Assembly (NCBI RefSeq): GCF_000155735.2
Contig: NC_020908.1
Span: 2,423,001 to 2,487,000, forward strand
Reading direction: 5' to 3'
DNA: 64,000 nucleotides
From: Octadecabacter arcticus 238
GTDB taxonomy: Bacteria; Pseudomonadota; Alphaproteobacteria; Rhodobacterales; Rhodobacteraceae
Shown: piece by piece, positions 48,027 through 56,566 of the stretch
Layout of the letters: each line of letters starts with the position of its first letter
Numbering within the stretch: position 1 is the first letter of the stretch
Program-made: the position numbers and the translations under genes
Notes under the pieces: model-generated
What the model saw: only the letters and a program-made list of their open reading frames with translations
What the model was told of the DNA's origin: nothing
The model's database searches: none

Positions 48027-48269
48027 TAGGGGCGGATGCTAAATTAGGGAAAAACTGATTTTCACGTGCGGTGCATACTGACGTGGCGCCAATTTCCTAA
48101 TCAAACCAGCTTTTAAATCGATGGATCAACTTCTCGGGGTAAATCCGTCTTCAAACTGCTTTACAGCGGTCGTGCTTCCTATGCGCCTACCCTTTTGGTG
48201 TCGTTCGTTCGTGTACGTTGCTTGGCAATTACCTGTGCGCTTTTGCACAAAAAAAACAAAGGAAATACA
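48027..48269. other. Spacer upstream of the island gene cluster
   Basis: No gene supported; AT-rich, and probably contains the promoter of the 48270-51840 cluster. Confidence 0.4.
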
Positions 48270-48809
48270 ATGACAAATGCCAACAACAGGACTGAATGGA
48301 CTAAGGACAAGGGAGATATTGGCGATGAGATATGCCCCTATGACGTTGCTATCTACGTCATTCCAGGAGTGAAAGTTGGTCAAACTATAGACTTTAAGAC
48401 ACGCATGAAAGCTCAAAAATTTGAGAGCGACAGACGCCAGATTTACATGATCGTTCCTGCAAGCATGGCATCGCACAATGATATTTGGGAGTGGGAAAAT
48501 CGTCTAGCATATCGCCTCGAATTGCCTGGCGAACATGAAGGTCAGCGTAAGGCCATGCTACGTTCACGGTTTGGTAACTTTGGTGGCGCACGAGAGTATA
48601 ACGTCAAAAACACCATTACTGATGCCAACATAGCCGTGTCTGATGCAGTTGCATTTGAGCGAAATTACGGTCTCAATCAGGGTGCTCTATCCGCTTGCGC
48701 CAACCCAAAACACGCCCAAAAGCACATCAAGATCAACGGCGTCAAACATACCGTTTCCTATGCCGACAATAAGAAAGGGTGTGAATGGATCAATGGAAAC
48801 ACGCCATAA
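48270..48809 (+). CDS. GIY-YIG-like island protein
   Basis: 179 aa from ATG 48270 (AAAGGA upstream); earlier in-frame codons lack a start signal. The N-terminal region YDVAIYVIPGVKVGQTIDFK followed by TRMKAQK resembles the GIY-YIG pattern (strand, K-V/I-G-x-(T/S), then R-x-x-x-H/Q helix), but the classical GIY and YIG tripeptides are degenerate. It may be a nuclease relative or a DNA-binding derivative (homing-type). First gene of a coupled cluster with the next two. Confidence 0.6.
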   Translation: MTNANNRTEWTKDKGDIGDEICPYDVAIYVIPGVKVGQTIDFKTRMKAQKFESDRRQIYMIVPASMASHNDIWEWENRLAYRLELPGEHEGQRKAMLRSRFGNFGGAREYNVKNTITDANIAVSDAVAFERNYGLNQGALSACANPKHAQKHIKINGVKHTVSYADNKKGCEWINGNTP

Positions 48810-48958
48810 ATTTGCGTCTGAAGATACGGCCAGAATTGGTCACAGGTTTAGACGAAATCAGGAAAGTAAACAGTCTCAGTATGAACACAGCCGTTAATGA
48901 AGCTACAGCCATCGCCCTAGCGGCAAAAGGAAATATGAATGACCTCACAGACCAGTAA
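48785..48958 (+). CDS. Small island protein, 57 aa
   Basis: Begins at ATG 48785 inside the end of the preceding gene (25-bp overlap, AGGG upstream) and ends at 48958, overlapping the next gene's start by 20 bp. It reads MDQWKHAINLRLKIRPELVT ... NEATAIALAAKGNMNDLTDQ. The double overlap supports a coupled operon. Not recognised; could be a small regulator or helicase-loading protein. Confidence 0.6.
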   Translation: MDQWKHAINLRLKIRPELVTGLDEIRKVNSLSMNTAVNEATAIALAAKGNMNDLTDQ

Positions 48959-49229
48959 AACCAAACTGCCAGCAGGATTCATGGACATTACACCACGTGT
49001 TCGTTCAACCATTTTCAAAAGAGCCAAGCACCTGAAGATCGAAAACGATTGTGGAGACGTTGAATATCAGGAGCAAACTTTCTCCACAGATCAAGACAAA
49101 GCTGTGAAGTACATCCTATACGGGGTGGTCAAATACAAAGGGGAATACCTCACTAGTTTCACTGACAATAAGCCAGTTGTTGGTAACGATATGAACACGA
49201 CTGTTGATGCCTGTAAGATGAACACCAAG

Positions 49230-50616
49230 GAGTTATTGTCAAATCTGGTGTTTGAGTATTGTTGGTCATGCGGTGATCTGGTCGGGGTTTGTGGTTTCGA
49301 TTCCGTCTTTGAACGTGACGCCTGTGATGACTTTTGCGAGGTAGTCAAAGCCGCGTAGCTTCCTCCAATTTTGCTCAGCACATTGCCCCAGTTTGAACAT
49401 CATGTGCAGCATGCCATCGCGTGACAGGCAGCCCTTTGAACGCTTGGTACGATGCCGGATCGTCGCGAAGGCCGATTCAATTGGATTGCTAGTGCGGATG
49501 CTTTGCCAATGCTGCGCCGGGAAGTCGAAGAATGCCATGAGTTCCTCACGATCTTTTTGCAGGCATAGTGTGGCCTTGGGGTATTTGGGTTCGTAGGTTT
49601 TGATGAACAGATCGAACGCCTTTTCTGCATCGACTTTGGTCTCGGCCTGCCAGATGTCGTGCAGCGCGGCCTTGGCTTTTGGCTGAGACAGCTTGGGTAA
49701 ACAATTGAGCACGTTCATCGTTTTGTGTTGCCAACAGCGTTGATGGCGGGTCTCAGGATAGACTTCGTCCATGGCCGCCCAAAACCCCATGGCACCGTCC
49801 CCGATGGTCAGTTTGGGCGCATTCATGCCTCGGCTTTTGAGGTTAAGCAGAACCTCGCGCCAGCTCTGCGTGGACTCGCGCACCCCATCCTCAATTGCCA
49901 GAAATCGCTTCTTGCCACGGGCAGTTACCCCAATAATAACAAGGGCACAGAGCTTGTCATCCTCGCCCCGAAGGCCGCTGTGAACGCCGTCGGCCCAGAT
50001 ATAGACGATGGGCTCGTCATCTAACTCAGCGCCTTTCCAAGCCTCGTATTCATTGGCCCAATCGCGTTTTAAACGCGAAACCGTATTAGCCGACAAGCCA
50101 ACGGCATCTGGGCCCAGAAGAACCTTGAGGGCGGGAGCCATCTCGCCGCTGGAGATCCCTTTGAGGTAAAGCCATGGCAAGGCCGCTTCCAGCGTCTTCG
50201 TGCGGCGCACATAGGGCGGCACCAGGGCAGACCGGAATGTCACCGGTGTGCCGTCCTTGGACCGAACCTTTGGAATGCGCACGCTCACAGGGCCAATGCC
50301 CGTTTGAAACGGGCGGGCCGGATGATGTCCATTACGCACGACTGCCGCGTGACCGGCATCGGTGCGTAAGCCGGTAAATTGCGCCAAATAACTGACAAGC
50401 TCAGCCTCAACTGCTGTCGCGATCAATTGTTGTGCTCCCGTTTTCAGCAACTCCGTCAACGCGTCCGTCATCTCGTCTCGACGCGCAAAATCAACAATGT
50501 TAGTAGTTCCCATGGTGGTGTATCTCCTTTGGTTGGGCTGCTGTCTTCCAACAACAATTCAACCAGATACGCCGCCAACCTTCAAACCATTCAAACACCA
50601 GATTCAGTCATAGCTC
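49230..50616 (-). mobile_element. IS256 family element, copy 3
   Basis: 1387 bp. The perfect 9-bp duplication AACACCAAG flanks it (49221-49229, 50617-50625). It splits the primase-helicase gene. Confidence 0.96.
49266..50513 (-). CDS. IS256 family transposase (copy 3, intact)
   Basis: 415 aa, same translation as copy 2, with all catalytic regions present. Lies antisense to the interrupted gene. Confidence 0.95.
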   Translation of the reverse strand: MGTTNIVDFARRDEMTDALTELLKTGAQQLIATAVEAELVSYLAQFTGLRTDAGHAAVVRNGHHPARPFQTGIGPVSVRIPKVRSKDGTPVTFRSALVPPYVRRTKTLEAALPWLYLKGISSGEMAPALKVLLGPDAVGLSANTVSRLKRDWANEYEAWKGAELDDEPIVYIWADGVHSGLRGEDDKLCALVIIGVTARGKKRFLAIEDGVRESTQSWREVLLNLKSRGMNAPKLTIGDGAMGFWAAMDEVYPETRHQRCWQHKTMNVLNCLPKLSQPKAKAALHDIWQAETKVDAEKAFDLFIKTYEPKYPKATLCLQKDREELMAFFDFPAQHWQSIRTSNPIESAFATIRHRTKRSKGCLSRDGMLHMMFKLGQCAEQNWRKLRGFDYLAKVITGVTFKDGIETTNPDQITA

Positions 50617-51884
50617 AACACCAAGGCGTTATCACGTAAACAGATCGAGCATATTATAGGATGCACGTTCAACTTTCAGCGTTATGCCTATTACCCGGGC
50701 TTTCCACGGTTTCTGACTGTAGATGGTGCAACAACGTTCAATACTTGGCAGCCCCAACCTCGGTTGACGATCACTAATGATGACTTTGAAAAATGGTCTG
50801 AGTCGAAGACAAAAGCTTTTGAAGTGGCAAGAGAGGCTTTCGATACAGAAGCTGCGATCACATCCTTCACCCACGGCACAACTCCAATGATCTGGGAAGT
50901 AATGCTTCGGATGTTGTTCGGGAATGATAATTCACCTGAAGCAAACCCAGATTGGTCAAACGAACATGACGTGTTCACAAAATGGTTCGCCTGTGTCGTT
51001 CATAAGCCGCTCGTCAGGACACGTTGGGTGCCTGTCTTGCGTGGTGCGCACGGTATCGGCAAAGGTACGTTCCAGCACATGGCGAGGGCTTTGATAGGCT
51101 CTGGTGGTGTCAGTGTTGTTCAGGGTATTGAAGGCGTTGCGGGTCAGTTTGGTGGCGAAAATGCTCTAGCGCGTTTGCTTATTGTTGACGAGGTTTGGTC
51201 CAAGTCAGACAAGCTAATGGAGGCGTTCAAGCCTATTGTATCCGATGACTTTATTGGTGTGGAGCGAAAGGGGGAAATGCGGTTCACAACCAGATCAGTT
51301 GCGGACACTCTTGTGTTTTCCAATCATGGGAAGCCGTTCAAATCAGCAGCAACAGAACGCCGCTGGTGGGTCGCAGGCTATCGCAATCTCGATCAAGGAC
51401 CAGATGTATCAAAAGAGATAGGTCAGGCGTTCCATGCGGAATGTGCAAAATTGGTTCGCAAGGCAATGCCATTGGGATCGGCTGGCGATCAAAGCCAAAT
51501 CCGTGATCTGTTGTGTTGGCTAAAACTGGTTGCAATGCAGGTTCCAAGCAACTTCTGTTCAACAGCACCGCCATCGTCTGGCTTTGATGATCTGATCGAT
51601 CTTGCGATTGAAGACGCACATGATGGGTTGGTCAGTTGGCTTGATAAGATGGACACCAAGGATGCGTTGTCCTTATCAGATGTTGTGGTCAAGACAGGTG
51701 TGGCCCAATCTCAGCTAGTGGATTTGCTGGGTGAAAGGGGTTTTCGTAGCTGTCAGATGAAAAGCGAAGGTGGGCGAAAAGTCTGGACAAAAGCTCTTGT
51801 CGGAGTGGGACCAAACCGCTTGCTTGAATATGGGGTATAATTTCCTTCGGGGCTGCTTGCATATGCTGGTGGCTTTACCCCAAT

Positions 51885-51990
51885 TGGTACAACCCCGTAC
51901 AAGGCTGGCATGACCCACCGTACAACCCTGACATGCTCCTAAAGCCTTTGTTTTCATGGCTCATATGGATTGGTACAACCCGTACAACCC
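51885..51990. repeat. Iteron-like GTACAACCC repeats
   Basis: GTACAACCC at 51887, 51920, 51973 and 51982, plus a shorter GTACAA at 51897. TTGGTACAACCC followed by GTACAA occurs twice (51885 and 51970). It lies directly after the primase-helicase gene in otherwise gene-free DNA (51841-52284), so a replication origin of the island is a reasonable guess. Confidence 0.6.
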
Positions 51991-52204
51991 TACGACTATT
52001 CTATTATAACCTGCCATCCTCAAGGATTATTCCGAAGTGGTGTCGGGATGCCTTCAGCGTTCAGTTGCCTTGCCATGGCAGTCATACACATATTTCCATC
52101 GGGACTCATTCTATCAAAGACGAACTTCAAGTTGCGCTTTGGCTTAAGCTAATGGGTGTACTCAAGGGTATGCCTCAGCGGTCACATTCAAATAGTTACG
52201 AAAG

Positions 52205-52271
52205 GGTGTCCGTAGGGGTATCGAAACATCAACGGACATCATATCTTATGGACAACATCCTAACGGACACC
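52205..52271. promoter_or_regulatory. Putative resolvase site/operator
   Basis: Inverted copies GGTGTCCGT (52205-52213) and ACGGACACC (52263-52271) with two further ACGGACA/TGGACAA half-sites between, immediately upstream of the serine recombinase gene. Typical placing for a res site that also autoregulates the recombinase. Confidence 0.55.
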
Positions 52272-52284
52272 TTGAGAGGCTATT

Positions 52285-52920
52285 ATGACCCAGACCATTC
52301 TTTACGCCCGCGTATCTACAGCAGAGCAAACAATCAGTCATCAGAAGACACAGGCTGAGGCAGCAGGTTACAAGATTGATCAGGTCGTATCTGATGATGG
52401 TGTATCAGGTTTTACAACAAAACTTGCAGACAGACCTGAAGGTAGGAGGCTCTTTGATTTACTTAGGTCAGGTGACACACTTCTGGTGCGTTGGGTAGAT
52501 CGACTTGGACGCAACTATCAGGATGTCACAGACACGATACGGCTCTTGATGCGCAAGGGTGTAATCATCCGCACTGTAATCAACAACATGACATTTGATG
52601 GTGCGACAACAGACCCTATGCAAGAGGCTGTAAGAGACGCGCTAATTGCCTTCATGGCAGCTACCGCCCAAGCACAAGCGGAAGCAACTAAAGAAGCTCA
52701 GAGGGCTGGTATATCTGCTGCCAAACGGGATGAGCGAAAGTATCTCGGAAGAAAACCCAGCTACAGTCAGGGAACCTTATCACTCGTTACTGATTTGTTG
52801 TCCCAAGGCTCAGGCACATCTGAGGTTGCAAGGTCAGCAGGTCTCTCACGTCAGGCTGTACTGCGGATCAAAGCAGACCCAGCAGCGGCTCAGGAGGTAT
52901 TGTCTAGGTGGTCGAATTAA
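52285..52920 (+). CDS. Serine recombinase (resolvase/invertase family)
   Basis: 211 aa from ATG 52285 (GAGG upstream). The catalytic Ser is in ILYARVSTAEQ (S11-region), then LADRPEGRRLFDLLRSGDTL and VRWVDRLGRNYQDVTDTI (the DRLGR motif) follow, with a C-terminal helix-turn-helix (GTSEVARSAGLSRQAVLRIK). A small resolvase acting on the adjacent repeat site. It could resolve multimers of an excised element. Confidence 0.93.
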   Translation: MTQTILYARVSTAEQTISHQKTQAEAAGYKIDQVVSDDGVSGFTTKLADRPEGRRLFDLLRSGDTLLVRWVDRLGRNYQDVTDTIRLLMRKGVIIRTVINNMTFDGATTDPMQEAVRDALIAFMAATAQAQAEATKEAQRAGISAAKRDERKYLGRKPSYSQGTLSLVTDLLSQGSGTSEVARSAGLSRQAVLRIKADPAAAQEVLSRWSN

Positions 52921-53013
52921 GTTCAAGCTATGATTGACCCTCAGCATACATGACCATTTTCGCCAAGGCCAAAGCAAGAGGGGCCTTCAACCCAGTGTTT
53001 TGAACCGCTACAT

Positions 53014-53625
53014 TCAGCTTGGTCGCAAATCCCCATAAATATTGAATAGCGGATAGTGGTCTTGGCTGTAGAGGGGATCGTAGCTCATTAAGATGTAGAT
53101 GCTCCGGAAGCTGTCCCGATGCTCAAACTCGTTGCTGCTCAACCATTTGGATACATCCCCGGGAAGGAGCCAAGGCTCTCCAGTATAGATTAGCAGGCAC
53201 TCAAATTCTCTTCCCTTAGTCTGGTATCTGCGCTGTTTCTTGTCGATCAGAGAATTGATTTTACTCACAAATCGACGTTCATCCCATTTTGTTACTTCGA
53301 ATTGGTGGACGTCATTGCGAGCTGTTCGTCCGGTTTTCTTCGCCATAGCTATTGCTTGGCTGTCTACCATCTCGACAAGTTCGATTTGCACCGTTCTGCC
53401 GTCAATTTCTGCAATGCAGTCGGGTGGATCGTGCGGATTTCCAGCGATATTTTCCAACTTTACTCCGAATACAAAGCCGAATGCCTTGGCGAACTCTGTC
53501 GCTACACTTAGCTCAACAATTTCAGTGACACCGGTCGTATTGGCTGTTGCAAATTCTCCAACGTGACCACGGGAATTGGTGAGGTTGATCCAGTATCTAA
53601 GGCCTTCGTCGCTGCTTTTTACCAT
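53014..53625 (-). CDS. Putative PD-(D/E)XK-like nuclease-fold protein
   Basis: 203 aa from ATG 53625; a GTG eight codons upstream is possible. The central part [20 protein letters not shown] then [11 protein letters not shown] resembles the D-x(n)-(E/Q)-x-(L/K) core of restriction-endonuclease-like folds, though the usual Lys is replaced (QIELVE). The C-terminal half has [12 protein letters not shown] and a SIYILMSYD strand. The family is not recognised. Its position among island cargo is compatible with a defence or regulatory role. Confidence 0.5.
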   Translation of the reverse strand: MVKSSDEGLRYWINLTNSRGHVGEFATANTTGVTEIVELSVATEFAKAFGFVFGVKLENIAGNPHDPPDCIAEIDGRTVQIELVEMVDSQAIAMAKKTGRTARNDVHQFEVTKWDERRFVSKINSLIDKKQRRYQTKGREFECLLIYTGEPWLLPGDVSKWLSSNEFEHRDSFRSIYILMSYDPLYSQDHYPLFNIYGDLRPS

Positions 53626-53649
53626 AATGTGTTGCTCTTTTATGCTCAC

Positions 53650-54163
53650 CTAGTTGGGGCCAATGCTATTGTAGGAGTCGACTTGGATTATGTAGAACTG
53701 AGCGGCGCAGGCAATATAGTGATGTTGGTAGCGTGTGGAACTTCTGTAATTATTGAGGACTAATAAGCCTTCACATCTAAAGCCGTGGGACCCTAGAGAT
53801 CACAGCCAAACGATTTGCCTGACGTAGGTATACCCCTCGCGCTACAACATAAGGAAAAGGTTCTGGTCCTGCTAATTCAGCACTTTGGGCGAGAGCAGTC
53901 ACTCTCTTCGCTTTGCCTAGAGGTCCGGTAACCGGGGTAAATTCGCCGATAGGCATTCCCACTCCAAGTCTGCTCACAGTCCCTAACTGCCATTGGTGCA
54001 GAACGAGTCTAAGGTCTGATACCAGTCCTCGTTAGATTTAGCATTAAGATAGCAGGATCACTCTGGTGAAACGATGAGTTCAAATTCTCATTGGCTACAC
54101 CAATGGTTATTGGATATGCAGTTTAAACCAAATGTTATCTGAGAACCCATCGTTTTGCTTCTT
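53650..54163. other. Spacer between cargo genes
   Basis: About 510 bp, no supported gene. It contains GGTATACCCCTCGCGCTACA (53827-53846 and onward), a near copy of which occurs at 55624. Confidence 0.4.
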
Positions 54164-54604
54164 CTAGATCAACCGTATTTTTACAAAATCTAAATATACA
54201 CTTTTGGCAAGTTCTAATGCCAAATCTTTGGTGTTCGCAAGGCTGGTCTCATCACCCTTTAGGTCGTCCAAAGACATAAATGTGTCTTTTGTGTATCGAC
54301 CGATTTCGTGTGGTCCAACATGCCCCATCACCCAGTCTGAAAATACTCTTCTTTCGGAAAGGCCGTACCAGTAGAGTGACGAGCGGCAATGACGATGATC
54401 ATTCAAGATTCGCTTATAATAGCAATCTTCAACTGCAGACTGCTCTCCTTCCAGCACCTGAAAAAAGGTCCTGTCTTCATACATTAGAATACCAGTAATC
54501 TCGTCTCTGCTGTTGTTTCGCCGAGAAGCTCCCAAGATGTCAGACAGCGTGGCTTCCTGTAAAGGCAATCGTGAAAAACTTGTGTAAGCGAGCTGATAAA
54601 GCAT
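54164..54604 (-). CDS. BLUF domain blue-light photoreceptor
   Basis: 146 aa, essentially one BLUF domain plus a short C-terminal tail. Family residues are visible: Tyr in LYQLAYTSFS, Asn in SRRNNSRDEITGILMYED, and Gln in RTFFQVLEGEQSAVEDCYYK, with RILNDHRHC and RRVFSDWVMGH carrying the conserved His and Trp regions. It binds FAD and signals through protein-protein contacts, since no output domain is fused. Start ATG 54604. Cargo of the island. Confidence 0.93.
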   Translation of the reverse strand: MLYQLAYTSFSRLPLQEATLSDILGASRRNNSRDEITGILMYEDRTFFQVLEGEQSAVEDCYYKRILNDHRHCRSSLYWYGLSERRVFSDWVMGHVGPHEIGRYTKDTFMSLDDLKGDETSLANTKDLALELAKSVYLDFVKIRLI

Positions 54605-54616
54605 AAATCATATCCT

Positions 54617-54780
54617 TGATATATTGCAGAATTGCCAACATAGGCGAAGCAACTTGGTTCTTTAACACTCGGTGAGAAAAATTCCGGATGCGACCGTAAC
54701 CAATGATAGACTGCCGAAGTACCAGCCTTTGCTGCTCCAACGACGAAGAAATGTGGCTAGAAGCTAGCATGCGATTTCAT
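54617..54780 (-). pseudogene. Sulfotransferase N-terminal remnant
   Basis: Minus-strand reading PHFFVVGAAKAGTSAVYHWL then RSHPEFFSPSVKEPSCFAYV matches the 5'-phosphosulfate (PAPS) loop region of sulfotransferases. An in-frame TAG precedes it (MKSHASF-stop) and the sequence runs into the BLUF start, so only about 50 codons are left. Confidence 0.72.
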
Positions 54781-55706
54781 TGTGTTCGGAGCGTCGCACA
54801 TCGGCACATCTTTTCAATCACTGAACGGTACAGGTGCGTTAACCTTATGGATTACGCCCGCATACTTTCGGATAGCTAATTCGTCGTTTCAGGACTGTCG
54901 TGAGACAAGATGCAATCCCAAGCAGTCATTCGTAGAGCAAAATCCATAGGCGGCTTTGCCCGCAGACCGACGTTCCAGCCGACATTGTCGCGCTACACGA
55001 CACAATGCTGCAAGATGCACGAATGTCAGCAATGACGCGCCGTACTGCAGCATCCAAGACTACCGTTGGACGACAGCAATGGGCCGTAAGCAGACTCTTT
55101 TAGCAGCGTATGATAAGGCCAAGGTTGCAACACGACTGGCAACCAATGTTACCACCAATGTTACTACCCCAGATATTAGCCCCGTAGAAGCGCGTAAGTC
55201 TCATTTGCTGACGTTGATCTAGAAAATACCCTATACGCACTGTATGACACCCACAGGGCCTCTCAGGGCCATTCAGGATTGATGTATCGGGTGTAAGTGA
55301 GTCCATGCGGTAATTCAGAGGTATCTGAGAGCCACAGAGAGCGTCTCTGAGTGATGTTAAGGACTTTCAATTGCCTCATCAGCAAACAACACTGAGAGGA
55401 GCTTAAAGCGGCTCCTAGGGCTACTTCCAACTTACATGGCTGATGGCTTGCTGTAGTACGTCCAAGGCTAAGCCGTCTGAGTAACGACCAAAGGTGCCCC
55501 TAAATTTGTAGACGCTATACTTGATAATTTTAGACCCAAGGAGAGACGGATATAAATAGGGGAATTGCGTTGGCAGCCACATGGGGGCCCTCAGATCATA
55601 ATCAAACGAAGCGGCTCAGAGCAGGTATCCACCTCGCGCTACAACATAAAAATCAGATTTGGGTGTGCGACATGAAGCAGGAAGAAGTCTCACATGATGT
55701 ACTGTT
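54781..55706. other. Gene-free right part of the island
   Basis: About 0.9 kb. Short open frames occur but none has coding character. Probably decayed cargo plus att-proximal DNA. Confidence 0.5.
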
Positions 55707-55726
55707 TGGCTACCATTTGGCTACTA
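55707..55726. other. Putative arm-type integrase sites, right
   Basis: TGGCTACCA and TGGCTACTA, direct repeats spaced 11 bp, mirroring the pair next to attL. Confidence 0.62.
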
Positions 55727-55780
55727 ATGCCCCTACCCTCTTAAAAAACACATTATATACAAATACTTATAATACTATAA

Positions 55781-55835
55781 AGTGGATTGAAAATCCTCGT
55801 GTCGATGGTTCGATTCCGCCCCTGGGCACCATTTA
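55781..55835 (+). other. attR (tRNA-Phe 3' fragment)
   Basis: 55-bp copy of the tRNA-Phe 3' part with one change (GATGG for GGTGG in the T-stem). Preceded by AT-rich DNA, so it is not a functional tRNA. Confidence 0.92.
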
Positions 55836-55929
55836 GATAAGTAAATCAATAGCTTAAACATCACACACTTTATAGTTCCTGCGTTGCACACTCATCGCAC
55901 AGTTTTTTGTGTGTTGGTGCGTGATTTTG

Positions 55930-56022
55930 TGGGCAGATTTACTGTGTTGAACACAGTGTTTTGAAACGCTGTGTGAACACAGTAAACCCAACACAGTGTT
56001 TGCAACACAGTAAACCCAACAC
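55930..56022. repeat. Cluster of AACACAGT repeats
   Basis: AACACAGT occurs four times, alternating with GTTTT/G and AAACCC tails, plus inverse ACTGTGTT. AACACAGTAAACCCAACACA is present twice. It lies just outside attR and next to an IS200-type element. Confidence 0.7.
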
Positions 56023-56031
56023 ACTGAACGA

Positions 56032-56466
56032 CTACCGGCTGACGCCGGTAGGTTCCCTTTTTGAATGTAATTCAAGATACTGAAGTATGACAGCGTCAGT
56101 GACATTGCCGCTGGTTGTTGAGAAAAATCCGCGAGCCCAAAACCGCTGGCCCCAGTACCGTTTGCGCAGTTCGGGAAACTCGCGCTGTATCTTATAAGAC
56201 GAGCGTCCCTTGATCCGCATCATCACCTTTGACAATGCTATCTGAGGCGGGACCGATATGAACATGTGGACGTGATCGGTCGACAATACGCCCTTCTCAA
56301 TATGCACGCCAAGTTCTTGGCATGTTTGGATAATGATTTCACGGATACGCTCACGCATCTCACCGCGCATAACTTTGTATCGGTATTTTGTTGTCCAGAC
56401 GACGTGAAACCGGTGATAAAATTTGGTATGGCTTCCTGTGGAATAGATCATAATCTTCCCTCTCAT
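56032..56466 (-). CDS. tnpA: IS200 transposase TnpA (Y1 HUH)
   Basis: 144 aa (139 if started at the second Met, 56451). Motifs are FHVVWTTKYRYKVMRG, the HUH pair in STDHVHMFISVPPQ, MMRIKGRSSYKIQREFPEL, GQRFWARGFFSTTSGN, and the catalytic Tyr region in DAVILQYLELHSK. The start region is buried in the long inverted repeat at 56450-56518. Confidence 0.92.
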   Translation of the reverse strand: MRGKIMIYSTGSHTKFYHRFHVVWTTKYRYKVMRGEMRERIREIIIQTCQELGVHIEKGVLSTDHVHMFISVPPQIALSKVMMRIKGRSSYKIQREFPELRKRYWGQRFWARGFFSTTSGNVTDAVILQYLELHSKREPTGVSR

Positions 56467-56518
56467 TTTTAAGACCCTTACCGCTTCGCGGGGTCTTAAA
56501 AATGAGAGGGAAGATTAT
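56450..56518. repeat. 28-bp perfect inverted repeat over the IS200 start codon
   Basis: Perfect 28-bp arms (56450-56477 and 56491-56518) with a 13-nt loop. The arm includes the tnpA start (ATGAGAGGGAAG). It would block both readthrough transcription and ribosome access. Confidence 0.88.
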
Positions 56519-56566
56519 AGTACATTACGCTAAAGCGGACCGGCTGGAAGCCGGTGGCTTTAATCC

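Larger units (their letters stand above)
48939..51840 (+). pseudogene. Primase-helicase (DUF5906-like SF3 ATPase), split by IS256
   Basis: The 5' part is 48939-49229 (MTSQTSKTKLPAGFMDITPR ... KMNTK). The 3' part resumes after the IS at 50626 (ALSRKQIEHIIGCTFNFQRY ...) and ends at 51840. Removing the IS and one 9-bp duplication restores one frame of about 501 aa. The ATPase core has Walker A GAHGIGKGT, Walker B LLIVDEVW, and sensor-like TLVFSNHGKPF with ATERRWW. Such proteins start replication of phage satellites and plasmid-like islands. A 358-aa remnant starting near 50764 could keep the ATPase domain. Confidence 0.85.
43271..55835 (+). mobile_element. Integrative element in tRNA-Phe (about 12.5 kb)
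   Basis: Bounded by a 55-bp direct repeat of the tRNA-Phe 3' end (43295-43349 and 55781-55835, one mismatch). It carries a tyrosine integrase next to attL, a primase-helicase, a serine recombinase and cargo, and is AT-richer than the surroundings. Three IS elements (two IS256, one IS1595) account for about 4 kb; without them it is about 8.6 kb. No capsid, packaging, relaxase or conjugation genes are seen. A phage-satellite-like or cryptic replicating island is inferred. Confidence 0.88.
56028..56566 (-). mobile_element. IS200-type element
   Basis: Contains tnpA and subterminal hairpins CTACCGGC-TGAC-GCCGGTAG (56032-56051) and ACCGGCT-GGA-AGCCGGT (56539-56555), as expected for single-strand transposition. 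Exact ends not determined. No target duplication is expected for this family. Confidence 0.8.

Noticed and set aside
53777..53977. 66-aa open frame on the minus strand in the island spacer
   Set aside because: No recognisable start signal or family. Part of it overlaps a short sequence repeated at 55624, so chance is likely.
54956..55222. 88-aa open frame with an NVTTNVTT stretch
   Set aside because: Composition and lack of a ribosome-binding site do not support coding; region considered decayed.
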